From: UBA2040 sp002384725
GTDB lineage: Bacteria; Bacteroidota; Bacteroidia; Flavobacteriales_D; Crocinitomicaceae
Assembly: GCA_963926475.1 (NCBI GenBank)
Contig: CAWUXE010000024.1
Location: 1-59,938 of the forward strand
Length of the DNA: 59,938 nucleotides
Reading direction: 5' to 3'
This document shows, piece after piece, positions 35,535 to 44,529 of the stretch (positions are counted from its first letter, which is position 1; every line of letters begins with the position of its first letter). The notes beneath the pieces were generated by a model. That model did no database searches, was not told the origin of the DNA, and was given only the letters and a program-made list of their open reading frames with translations. The position numbers were made by a program, and so were the translations under genes.

Positions 35535-36059
35535 ATGATGGCACCTTTTAACCTTCAGAAGTGGATTGATGATAATAGAGATTTGCTTAAACCACCTATC
35601 GGAAATAAAAACTTGTACGTAGAAGCGGGAGATTTTATCGTAATGATAGTCGGGGGACCGAACGCTAGGAAAGATTTTCATTACAACGAAACGGAAGAAT
35701 TATTCATTCAATTGGAAGGTGATATCCTTGTGAAAATCCAAGAAGATGGAAAGGTTAAGGACATCCATATTCGTGAAGGAGATATCTTTTTATTGCCTGC
35801 AAACACCCCTCACTCTCCAGTTAGAGGAGAGAATACCGTGGGATTGGTTATTGAAAAAGTTCGCAGAAACACGGAATACAAAGATGGTTTGATGTGGTTC
35901 TGTGACAAGTGCAATACACAGTTGCAGGATTATAAATTCAACCTAGAAAATATCGAAGTAGATTTCTTATCTCGTTTTCGAAAATTCTATGCTTCAGAAG
36001 ATAAAAGGACATGTAAAAAATGTGGAAATATCATGGCAATAGACGAAAGGTTTGTCTAA
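35535..36059 (+). CDS. nbaC: 3-hydroxyanthranilate 3,4-dioxygenase
   Basis: 174 aa cupin enzyme opening the ring of 3-hydroxyanthranilate in tryptophan degradation (kynurenine pathway), giving 2-amino-3-carboxymuconate semialdehyde and then quinolinate. Iron ligands His49 and Glu55 (DFHYNETEELF) and His93 (PANTPHSPVR) are in place. The C-terminal rubredoxin-like site CDKC and CKKC (Cys123/126/160/163) of the bacterial and metazoan short forms is complete. The ATG at 35535 is followed by another Met codon; either could be used. No other kynurenine gene is in the window apart from the possible SDR. Confidence 0.93.
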   Translation: MMAPFNLQKWIDDNRDLLKPPIGNKNLYVEAGDFIVMIVGGPNARKDFHYNETEELFIQLEGDILVKIQEDGKVKDIHIREGDIFLLPANTPHSPVRGENTVGLVIEKVRRNTEYKDGLMWFCDKCNTQLQDYKFNLENIEVDFLSRFRKFYASEDKRTCKKCGNIMAIDERFV

Positions 36060-36127
36060 TTAAGGAGAGAATAACTGCAGTAAACAATAATGTTGGTTTT
36101 GAAAGGATCAAAAAGAATAATCGTTTT

Positions 36128-39100
36128 TTACCTAATCAAAGTAATGTGACCTGCTCTTAACAAAGGCTTTTCATACTGATCGTAGTACACGATTTTCCAA
36201 GTGTAAACTCCATCTGGTGATTTTTTTCCGCCGTATGTCCCGTCCCAATAATTTGAGGTTTCCGTCATGATATGAATGAGCTGTCCCCAACGATTGTAAA
36301 TCTCCAACTTGAACGTTCTTACATTAATCGGCACAACACGGAACAATCCATTGAATGCATCATCATCAGGTGTAAAAGTATTTGGTATATAAATGGAAGG
36401 TTGATAAAGTATTTGAACTCCACCAATTGCCGTGCAGGTGTTCAAATCAGTATACAAAACTTCGTATGAGAAATCAGAATCTGGATTGGCTTCTGTTGTT
36501 GCGCAATTCACACAAGTCAAATAATCCGGCGGTGACCACATAAAGTTTCCTCCAGGTGGGGTTCCAATTGCACTCAATTCAACTAAATTACCAACAACTG
36601 CGAAAATTTTAATATCGGTATTAACGGTAGTCACATCGTGCAATTGCACCACAACTTGTGATGTGTCATAACATCCATCCGCATCTTTACCGATAACCTG
36701 ATAAGTAGTGTTGACTTCGGGTGTTACTTGCACCAAACTTGCTTCGGTATTCAACGCTAAGGTCGTTGGCATCCAAACATATTCTACACCACCCGTGGCC
36801 CCTAAAATTGCATTATCACCCGGACAAATTATCGTGTCTCCCAAACCTTGAACATTTGGAACTAAAACAACGACAAATACGCTGTCTTTATAAGTTCCAC
36901 AAGCATTGGTGAAATTACAAATGAAATATTGATTTGCAATTGGAGACAAAGTTACGGTTGGCCCATTTTGAGGAGAAATATAAAGAGAGGGTTCCCAAAG
37001 ATATGTGTCTGACCCACTAACGTTTATGGTTTCTGAGGTATAGATACAAATCTCTACTGTATCATCAATAACTGGTATTGGTGGGTTAAAGAAAACGTTC
37101 ACAAAAACTTGTTCTTGATATACGCAATTGTTTATCGTTGTTATGGTAACCGTATATGTTATTGCTGTATCAGGCGTGCAAATCGGTGTGGCAATATTTG
37201 GATCATCTAAAAATGTAGCTGGACTCCAGCTATACGCAGCACCACCAGCAGCCCATAATGGGGCACTCGATCCTATACATAAACTAGTATCGTTAGAAAT
37301 TGTTGGATTATCATTGTAAACAAACAAAGTTGCACTCAGCGTGTCAACACCACATGAATCTGAAACTATTACAGTAAAGACGGTGGTTCCGCTCACAGTT
37401 GCCGTAGGGTTAGCAAGTGTAGAATCATCTAAAAACAAAGCTGGTGACCAAGCATAATTCGTTCCACCTGAAGCTTGTAGTTGATACGATTCCCCTATGC
37501 ATAGAGTATCCGTCGGTTGAACTATTCCCCCTTGAAAATCCCCGATATCTATAATATAAACCGAAGTATCAGCTTGGTAACAACCAGCTGAATCTGAAGC
37601 AATCAAGGTAACAGTATAGCTTCCTGGACCAGGGAAAAAGTGTTGAGGACTTTGCACGGTAGAAGTCGTTCCATCGCCAAAATCCCAAAAGAATTGATCG
37701 GCATTTACTGTTAGATTCTGAAAATCAACAGGATCAGGATAACAAATTAATGGGTCCAAAACGTTAATTAATGGAACAATCACGCTCAAATCAAACTTAA
37801 AGACGGCCATATTGCAATTGCTGCTATTATTGGTTGTTGACCATGCTCCTGGAGTCGTTGTGAATCCACTTGTACTCCCACATGAGGCACATACGGCGTG
37901 GTATACGCGACCTTGTTTATCAAATCGGCTAGTTCCGCCATCAACGTGTTTAGCTATTGTTGAGGTTCCTCCAAAAAAGGTTGCATATTTTAATACAGAA
38001 GCATTGTTGCCCAGTACCATTAAGTAAAAATCGTTACCTGTTGTGAGTGGTTGATACGCATCAGAGGTTACAGGAAATCCCAGAGTCGTAGAACCGTTCC
38101 CAACGCCAAGTTGGTTGTTCAAATTACTTCCCCAACCGGCCAAATAGATGTCAAAACAATCCGAAACTAAAAAGGCTGTCGGGGAAACTTCAACGTTTCC
38201 AGTGCCTCCACCAATCATTGTTGTCCATTGGACCGCATTTAAATTGTTATTGAACTTCCGAATGAAAAGACCCGAATTAGCATTTCCATATTTGCCCGGA
38301 GTAATTGCATATGGAGCGGTAGATTGGCCAAGCACATAAGGATCGTTATTAACGTCTAACTGGACAAAAAACGCAAAATCATATTCAACAGTACCTATAA
38401 AAGTTCCATTAATTGATGCTCCATTTGCCCCATTTAATTTTGTGACAAAACCATCAGACAAACCACCAGCACTTAATAACGAATAACCAGATGTGAATGA
38501 GAGAGAAGGCGAAGTAGTTCCTCCAGCCACAAAAACATTTCCGGTTGTCGCGATTTGAATGGACATACCTGCTTCGGCCCCTGATCCTGAAATGAAGCGT
38601 GACCAATTTAAAGTACTCAATGTCGGATTCAATTTTGCTGCAACAGCACTTTGAGTTCCCTGATAAACCTGACCGCCACTTCCAACTGTTGGGAAATTTG
38701 ATGATAAAGTAGATGAGGTCACATATACATTGTAACTCGGATCTAAGGATATTTCACCGCGATAGAAATCACCGTAATTATAATTGACACAATTTTCATT
38801 TATACCATCGTTCTGGCTACCACCCAAATAAGTAGACGACAATAACGCGGTACCATTCGCATTAAAACGAGTAATATACATGTCACTACCATTGTAATTC
38901 ATTGTATATTTTTGGAAAGTAGGTCCACCATTGTAGGTCATGTCATAACCGCCCAACATGGGGAAATCGGACGAACCTGTCGCACCGAGAACATACAATT
39001 CACCGTTTAATCCACAAACCATACTTGCAGGAAACTCACTACTTGAACCCCCCAAATAAGTGGAATAAATCAACGAGGCACCATTAGCTGTAAATTTTGT

Positions 39101-40012
39101 AATGGCTACATCGACTGTTGTCGGCATAGTTGTTCCGTTGAACGAATTATCATACGCACCGGCAGTAACTGGAAAACCTGTGGCAAAGGCAATTCCACCG
39201 CCAAAAACATTCCCTAAATCATCAGGTGTTGCAGTGGAACCCCAATTATCGGCAGTGGATCCACTAAAGGAAGAAAATGTTAAACTTGGATCAATAACCA
39301 AGGGTAAATTGGAATCATATGCTCCGACTTCGTATGTTAATTGCGCTCCGTTCAAAACAAACTTAACCTCCACATTTCTTTTCACATCACCTACCATTTG
39401 CCAAGCTACTGGCTTTGACTCATGGATTATTCCGAAACGATGTTGAATCGATAAATTTCCATTTTTGAGTAACGTAATTTTTTCGGCTCCTTCAATATTC
39501 GCTTTTATCGTTTGAGGAGATATATTCGGTTGGAGCAAAAAAGAATATTTCAGAGCATCCATTTCGCCATCATACATCATTTCTATTCCCGGCAAAAAAT
39601 TCGGTAATCTAGATTTACCAACGGCATACACTTCACCTTTCCATTTACTAGGGTCATTTCCTAGATAATAATTGTCATAATGTGGAGCTAGAACACCATC
39701 GATAGTGTTGTTGGTAAAGTTTGCTCCTTCGAAATGATAATGAATGACTTGGCCTTTCAAAACTTCATCGTGATCGTGTTCACTATCTTTTTCATGATGG
39801 TGGTTGTGCGAAATTTTACCTGCATTGTGAAAATGAAAGGTCATTCCCTTTCTTGTAACGAACATGTCGCCATCCGTTAAGTCAATTTTTTGTAAAATAA
39901 TATCTTCCCATTGCCCCTTGTTCGGATGCATCCATACGGTTTCACCAGATTGACAGAACCCAAAGAGCACCATCAATAGCGACAACATGATAAGAATAGA
40001 ATTTTTCACCAC
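36128..40012 (-). CDS. giant T9SS type B protein with DUF7948, SBBP-like repeats, PKD and CHU_C domains
   Basis: 1294 aa. Signal peptide (LIMLSLLMVLFGFCQS), then an N-terminal DUF7948-type region (about 25-240: WMHPNKGQWEDIILQKIDL) with a His-rich patch at about 65-92 (HNHHHEKDSEHDHD) that could bind metal. A long beta-propeller-like region of SBBP repeats follows (YSTYLGGSSSEFPASM, LSSTYLGGSQNDG), then a PKD domain (QFFWDFGDGTTSTVQSPQH), several Ig-like repeats and a CHU_C sorting domain at the end (YIPNTFTPDDDAFNGLF, EIYNRWGQLIHIM). Exported by T9SS. Function is not known; architecture suggests an extracellular adhesin or matrix protein. Confidence 0.87.
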   Translation of the reverse strand: MVKNSILIMLSLLMVLFGFCQSGETVWMHPNKGQWEDIILQKIDLTDGDMFVTRKGMTFHFHNAGKISHNHHHEKDSEHDHDEVLKGQVIHYHFEGANFTNNTIDGVLAPHYDNYYLGNDPSKWKGEVYAVGKSRLPNFLPGIEMMYDGEMDALKYSFLLQPNISPQTIKANIEGAEKITLLKNGNLSIQHRFGIIHESKPVAWQMVGDVKRNVEVKFVLNGAQLTYEVGAYDSNLPLVIDPSLTFSSFSGSTADNWGSTATPDDLGNVFGGGIAFATGFPVTAGAYDNSFNGTTMPTTVDVAITKFTANGASLIYSTYLGGSSSEFPASMVCGLNGELYVLGATGSSDFPMLGGYDMTYNGGPTFQKYTMNYNGSDMYITRFNANGTALLSSTYLGGSQNDGINENCVNYNYGDFYRGEISLDPSYNVYVTSSTLSSNFPTVGSGGQVYQGTQSAVAAKLNPTLSTLNWSRFISGSGAEAGMSIQIATTGNVFVAGGTTSPSLSFTSGYSLLSAGGLSDGFVTKLNGANGASINGTFIGTVEYDFAFFVQLDVNNDPYVLGQSTAPYAITPGKYGNANSGLFIRKFNNNLNAVQWTTMIGGGTGNVEVSPTAFLVSDCFDIYLAGWGSNLNNQLGVGNGSTTLGFPVTSDAYQPLTTGNDFYLMVLGNNASVLKYATFFGGTSTIAKHVDGGTSRFDKQGRVYHAVCASCGSTSGFTTTPGAWSTTNNSSNCNMAVFKFDLSVIVPLINVLDPLICYPDPVDFQNLTVNADQFFWDFGDGTTSTVQSPQHFFPGPGSYTVTLIASDSAGCYQADTSVYIIDIGDFQGGIVQPTDTLCIGESYQLQASGGTNYAWSPALFLDDSTLANPTATVSGTTVFTVIVSDSCGVDTLSATLFVYNDNPTISNDTSLCIGSSAPLWAAGGAAYSWSPATFLDDPNIATPICTPDTAITYTVTITTINNCVYQEQVFVNVFFNPPIPVIDDTVEICIYTSETINVSGSDTYLWEPSLYISPQNGPTVTLSPIANQYFICNFTNACGTYKDSVFVVVLVPNVQGLGDTIICPGDNAILGATGGVEYVWMPTTLALNTEASLVQVTPEVNTTYQVIGKDADGCYDTSQVVVQLHDVTTVNTDIKIFAVVGNLVELSAIGTPPGGNFMWSPPDYLTCVNCATTEANPDSDFSYEVLYTDLNTCTAIGGVQILYQPSIYIPNTFTPDDDAFNGLFRVVPINVRTFKLEIYNRWGQLIHIMTETSNYWDGTYGGKKSPDGVYTWKIVYYDQYEKPLLRAGHITLIR

Positions 40013-40172
40013 TTACAAACTTACATCATTTTAAGGAAAGAATCAACTCAAAATCAAGCTGTTGTTGAGACTCCTTGTATCTATAAAACTCCAAAATATC
40101 ATTTTGGTTGCCTTATCAAGGATGGTTCAAAATAAGAAAAACCATAAGGTCTCCCCCTTTCAAATTAATCAC

Positions 40173-40180
40173 TAATTTTG
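40173..40180 (+). promoter_or_regulatory. -7 element of the purF operon
   Basis: TAATTTTG, 26 bases before the purF ATG at 40207. It lies within the upstream frame extension, which supports the later start. Confidence 0.55.
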
Positions 40181-40206
40181 CAAAACAAAAAAAGGAAATC
40201 TTTTCG

Positions 40207-42108
40207 ATGAGCGATGCGATAAAACACGAGTGCGGAATAGCCGTTTTACGACTCAAAAAACCCCTATCATTTTATCTTGAAAAGTACGGAACTGCGCTTT
40301 ACGGATTGAACAAGATGCAGCTCCTGATGGAGAAGCAGCATAATCGAGGACAAGATGGTGCGGGACTAGCAAATATCAAGTTAGACATGGAACCAGGTGA
40401 GCGATATATTTCTCGTCACCGAAGTATCGCTAAACAACCCATCGCAGATTTATTCAATTATATTGGTGAGAAGTTTTCTATAATTGAAGCCGAAAATCCT
40501 GAACTGCTGAAAGATATCGATTATTTGAAGAAAAACGTAGGCTTTACAGGTGAACTTTTTCTTGGGCATCTTCGCTATGGCACTTTCGGAAGAAATTCAA
40601 TAGAAAGCTGTCATCCTTTTTTGCGACAAAACAATTGGATAACTAGAAACTTAGTTGTTGCTGGTAACTTCAACTTGACGAATGTCGATGAATTGTTCAA
40701 TGTACTGACAAATTTAGGTCAGCACCCAAAACAAATGTCGGATACAGTTACCGTTCTTGAAAAAATCGGTCACTTTTTGGATGTTGAAAATGAGGAAAAA
40801 TATTCTTATTTAAAACCTCAGGGTTACAACAATGCCGAGATTTACGAAAAGATTTCAGAGTCTTTAGATATAGAAAAAATACTTAAAAAAGCATCCGAAG
40901 ATTGGGACGGGGGCTATGCTATGGCCGGGCTTTTTGGTCATGGAGATGCCTTTGTTCTTCGCGATCCGAACGGAATTCGTCCGGTATCTTGGTATGAAGA
41001 TGATGAAGTAGCGGTTGTCGCTTCAGAAAGAGCGGTTCTTCAAACAGCATTCAATCTAAGAAACGAACAAGTAAAAGAATTAAAACCAGGTCATGCTTTA
41101 ATCATCAAGAAAAATGGAGCGGTTTCTGAAAAAGAAATCAGTACTCCTCTTGAACGTAAAAGTTGTTCGTTCGAAAGAATCTATTTCTCTCGAGGTAGTG
41201 ATTTTGATATTTACAAAGAGCGAAAACAACTCGGAAAAAACATTGTTCCTCAAGTACTTGAGACGATTAATTATGATTTAGCCAATTCGGTTTTCTCTTT
41301 TATTCCCAATACAGCTGAAGTTTCTTTTTATGGTTTAATAAAAGGACTCGAGGACCATTTGAACGATGAAAAATACAAGGCAATTTTAGAATTGGGCGAC
41401 AAAATGACGCCGGAAAAATTGCAAGAAATCATTTACCGTCGTGCTCGAATAGAGAAAATTGCCATTAAAGATGCCAAATTAAGAACCTTTATCACACAAG
41501 ATGATTCTCGTGACGATTTGGTAGCGCATGTGTACGACATTACTTATGGTTCGGTCGTACGAGGAAAAGATAATTTAGTTGTCATAGACGATAGTATTGT
41601 TCGCGGAACGACTTTGAAACAAAGTATTCTTCGAATTCTCGATCGTTTAGAACCTAAAAAGATTGTAGTCGTTTCATCAGCTCCACAAATTCGTTTTCCG
41701 GATTGTTATGGAATTGATATGGCCAAAATGGGCGACTTTATCGCCTTCGAAGCGGCAATTGCATTGCTGAAAGACCGAGGAATGGAACAATTGATTGACG
41801 ACGTTTATAAAAAATGTGTCGATCAAAAGGACATGCCAAAAGAGCAAATTCGCAATTATGTAAAAGAGATTTACAAGCCATTTACGAACGACGAAGTATC
41901 TAAAAAAATTGCTGTATTGTTGAAACCAAAATCAGTTAAGGCTGAAGTTGAAATTATTTATCAAACTGTAGAGAATTTGCACCAAGCTTGTCCTGAAAAT
42001 TTAGGCGATTGGTACTTTACGGGTAATTATCCAACTCCAGGCGGAAACAAAGTGGTAAACAAAGCGTTTATCAATTGGAAAGAAGGGAAAAACGAACGTG
42101 CCTATTGA
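40207..42108 (+). CDS. purF: amidophosphoribosyltransferase (long Bacteroidota form)
   Basis: 633 aa; first committed step of purine synthesis, PRPP plus glutamine to phosphoribosylamine. The class II amidotransferase domain begins HECGIAVLRL with the nucleophile Cys at residue 9, followed by EKQHNRGQDGAG and GELFLGHLRYGTFG. The phosphoribosyltransferase PRPP loop is LVVIDDSIVRGTTLK. It is longer than the about 500-aa E. coli enzyme because of insertions in the middle and a C-terminal extension, and the catalytic Cys is not directly after Met, so processing of an N-terminal peptide is expected. I use the ATG at 40207; an upstream ATG at 40108 lies before the promoter. First of a four-gene operon. 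Confidence 0.92.
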   Translation: MSDAIKHECGIAVLRLKKPLSFYLEKYGTALYGLNKMQLLMEKQHNRGQDGAGLANIKLDMEPGERYISRHRSIAKQPIADLFNYIGEKFSIIEAENPELLKDIDYLKKNVGFTGELFLGHLRYGTFGRNSIESCHPFLRQNNWITRNLVVAGNFNLTNVDELFNVLTNLGQHPKQMSDTVTVLEKIGHFLDVENEEKYSYLKPQGYNNAEIYEKISESLDIEKILKKASEDWDGGYAMAGLFGHGDAFVLRDPNGIRPVSWYEDDEVAVVASERAVLQTAFNLRNEQVKELKPGHALIIKKNGAVSEKEISTPLERKSCSFERIYFSRGSDFDIYKERKQLGKNIVPQVLETINYDLANSVFSFIPNTAEVSFYGLIKGLEDHLNDEKYKAILELGDKMTPEKLQEIIYRRARIEKIAIKDAKLRTFITQDDSRDDLVAHVYDITYGSVVRGKDNLVVIDDSIVRGTTLKQSILRILDRLEPKKIVVVSSAPQIRFPDCYGIDMAKMGDFIAFEAAIALLKDRGMEQLIDDVYKKCVDQKDMPKEQIRNYVKEIYKPFTNDEVSKKIAVLLKPKSVKAEVEIIYQTVENLHQACPENLGDWYFTGNYPTPGGNKVVNKAFINWKEGKNERAY

Positions 42109-42118
42109 TTTTTAAATT

Positions 42119-43015
42119 GTGAAAAGAAACACTGCCATATTTTTCTACGTTCTCGGTGGCTATGTGTTATTGCAGTTTACTTGGTGGGCGTATCATTTGA
42201 TTCAATTGACCAAAAACAATGATCTCGCCACCAACGATGTTTCACGCAAAACTTTTATGATTCTAGGCGAAGGAATGGTTTTCTTCATCATTATCCTTTT
42301 AGGCCTTTGGCAAATCAGAAAATCAATTAAAAGAGAATTGAAGTTTTCGGAAAGACAACGAAACTTCCTTTTGTCTGTGACCCACGAACTTAAAACACCT
42401 CTCGCTTCCAATAAATTATTCCTTCAAACCATTCAGAAAAGAGATTTGGATGAGAACAAACGAAATGAACTTCTTGAAAAAGCGATTTCTGAAAATGTTC
42501 GGTTGGAAAACATGATTGATAACATCCTCAATGCTGCTCGTTTGGAACACAAAACGATGTATATCAATCGTGAAAAATTCAATTTGGATGATTTGCTCAA
42601 TAAAATTATCGAACGTTTTCAAAGAATCTATTCTGTTTCCAATCTGAAAAAGGATATTGAAGCTGATTTAGGAATAATTGCAGATTCAGCGATGCTAGAA
42701 ACGATCATTGTTAACTTGGTTGAAAATGCACTGAAATATGCAGGTGAGAATGCTGAAATTTTAGTTTCCGCCAAAAAAGTACAAGATAAAGTCATTTTTT
42801 CGGTTGCAGATAACGGCTTAGGTGTTCAAAAATCTATACAAAAAGATGTTTTTGAGAAGTTCATGCGCTCAGGCAATGAGGAAACTAGAACGAAGAAAGG
42901 AACAGGATTGGGACTGTATATTTCGCGCGAATTTGTTCACCTTAACCGAGGAACAATCACCTATCGCGATAACCAACCAAAAGGAGCAATTTTTGAAGTA
43001 AGTTTACAACAATGA
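42119..43015 (+). CDS. sensor histidine kinase, orphan
   Basis: 298 aa, starting with GTG 10 bp after purF. Two transmembrane helices (about 7-25 and 45-62) enclose a very short periplasmic loop, too small for a sensor domain. Then HisKA with the phosphorylated His in FLLSVTHELKTPLASNK and HATPase with N box NLVENALKYAGENAEI, G1 VADNGLGV and G2 KKGTGLGLYISREF. No response regulator is next to it. The 10-bp gap to purF and ATGA overlap with gpmI show co-transcription with metabolic genes, which is unusual for a two-component sensor. Confidence 0.92.
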   Translation: MKRNTAIFFYVLGGYVLLQFTWWAYHLIQLTKNNDLATNDVSRKTFMILGEGMVFFIIILLGLWQIRKSIKRELKFSERQRNFLLSVTHELKTPLASNKLFLQTIQKRDLDENKRNELLEKAISENVRLENMIDNILNAARLEHKTMYINREKFNLDDLLNKIIERFQRIYSVSNLKKDIEADLGIIADSAMLETIIVNLVENALKYAGENAEILVSAKKVQDKVIFSVADNGLGVQKSIQKDVFEKFMRSGNEETRTKKGTGLGLYISREFVHLNRGTITYRDNQPKGAIFEVSLQQ

Positions 43016-44529
43016 AAAAGTTTGGATTAATCATTTTAGATGGATGGGGTTTGGGTAAAAAAGATCATTCAGATGGCGTTTTCTTGGCCAATACACCCTT
43101 CATGGATTCCATCATGACGAATTACCCAAATACGACTTTGACCACTTTTGGAGAAGCAGTTGGTCTTCCCGAAGGACAGATGGGAAACTCTGAAGTTGGT
43201 CATTTGAATATTGGTGCTGGAAGAATTGTGTACCAAGAGTTGACTAGAATCAACAAATCGATTCGCGATGGAGACTTTTTCGAAAACCCAAAGTTGATTG
43301 AAGCGATGCAACTGGCAAAAGAAGGAAATCGAAAGTTGCATTTGTTGGGACTCGCCTCAAAGGGAGGTGTGCATAGTTCACAAGAACATTTATATGCGCT
43401 TTGCCAGATGGCTGAAAATAATGGATTAAAAAATGTTTTCATTCATGCTTTTACAGATGGACGAGATTGTGACCCCAAAAGTGGAATGCAATTTATGGCC
43501 GAATTGGAAAATGAAATAGAAGACAAAAGTGCAAAAGTGGCAACGATTATTGGCCGGTATTACGCGATGGATAGAGATAACCGTTGGGAACGAGTCTCAG
43601 CCGCATATCACGCCATGGTTAATCGAAAAGGAGGTATTTTTTCGTCGTCAAATGAGGCGATAACGGATGCTTATTCCAAAGGATTAACCGATGAATTTTT
43701 ACCAGCAAGTTGCATAGAATTAGGAGAGGGAATTGACGGGTCAATCGGCGAAGACGATGTGGTAATCAGTTTCAACTTTCGAACAGATAGACCGAGAGAA
43801 ATAACGAATGCTTTGACGCAAACCGCGTTTCCAGAATACGAAATGAAACCTCTTCATTTGTTTTATTTCACGATGACGCAATACGATGAATCCTTTCAAA
43901 ATATTCGTGTCATTTTCGAAAAGGACAATTTGAAAAATACGATCGGTGAAGTGGTTTCAAAAGAGGGAAAAACGCAAGTTCGGATTGCCGAAACAGAGAA
44001 ATATCCGCATGTAAGCTTCTTTTTTAGTGGTGGGCGAGAAAACCCTTTTTCTGGTGAATCTCGAATATTAGTCAACTCTCCTAAAGTGGCAACATACGAT
44101 TTGCAACCCGATATGAGCGCGCCGGAGGTTAGTGATAAAATTGTAGCATCGATAAAAAATGATAGTCCAGATTTTATTTGTTTGAACTTCGCAAATCCAG
44201 ATATGGTTGGCCATACCGGAGTTGTATCGGCTATAATAAAAGCGGTCGAAACAGTTGACGGTTGTTTGAAAGATGTAGTTGAAGCAGGACAGAAGTTGGG
44301 ATACGAGTTTCTCGTTATTGCTGATCATGGAAATGCCGACTATTGTGTGAATGAAGACGGCTCGCCAAACACGGCTCATAGTTTGAATCCGGTTCCTGCA
44401 ATCCTTATTACAGATGAAAAAAATATTCAATTGCACAAAGGAAAACTCGCTGATGTTGCACCAACAATATTGAGTCTAATGCGAATCAACATTCCAGCAG
44501 AAATGGACGGCCAAAGTCTAATCATATAA
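43012..44529 (+). CDS. gpmI: 2,3-bisphosphoglycerate-independent phosphoglycerate mutase
   Basis: 505 aa; interconverts 3- and 2-phosphoglycerate in glycolysis and gluconeogenesis using two manganese ions. Metal and catalytic motifs: LIILDGWGLGKK, the phospho-Ser in GQMGNSEVGHLNIGAGR, HAFTDGRDCDPKSG, IGRYYAMDRDNRW, FRTDRPREI, NFANPDMVGHTG and IADHGNADYC. Full length. The start ATG overlaps the histidine kinase stop by 4 bp and the MFS gene follows with no gap. Confidence 0.95.
   Translation: MKKFGLIILDGWGLGKKDHSDGVFLANTPFMDSIMTNYPNTTLTTFGEAVGLPEGQMGNSEVGHLNIGAGRIVYQELTRINKSIRDGDFFENPKLIEAMQLAKEGNRKLHLLGLASKGGVHSSQEHLYALCQMAENNGLKNVFIHAFTDGRDCDPKSGMQFMAELENEIEDKSAKVATIIGRYYAMDRDNRWERVSAAYHAMVNRKGGIFSSSNEAITDAYSKGLTDEFLPASCIELGEGIDGSIGEDDVVISFNFRTDRPREITNALTQTAFPEYEMKPLHLFYFTMTQYDESFQNIRVIFEKDNLKNTIGEVVSKEGKTQVRIAETEKYPHVSFFFSGGRENPFSGESRILVNSPKVATYDLQPDMSAPEVSDKIVASIKNDSPDFICLNFANPDMVGHTGVVSAIIKAVETVDGCLKDVVEAGQKLGYEFLVIADHGNADYCVNEDGSPNTAHSLNPVPAILITDEKNIQLHKGKLADVAPTILSLMRINIPAEMDGQSLII

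Noticed and set aside
40108..40206. N-terminal extension of PurF
   Set aside because: The extra 33 codons precede or contain the TAATTTTG promoter element and have no family similarity; the ATG at 40207 fits.
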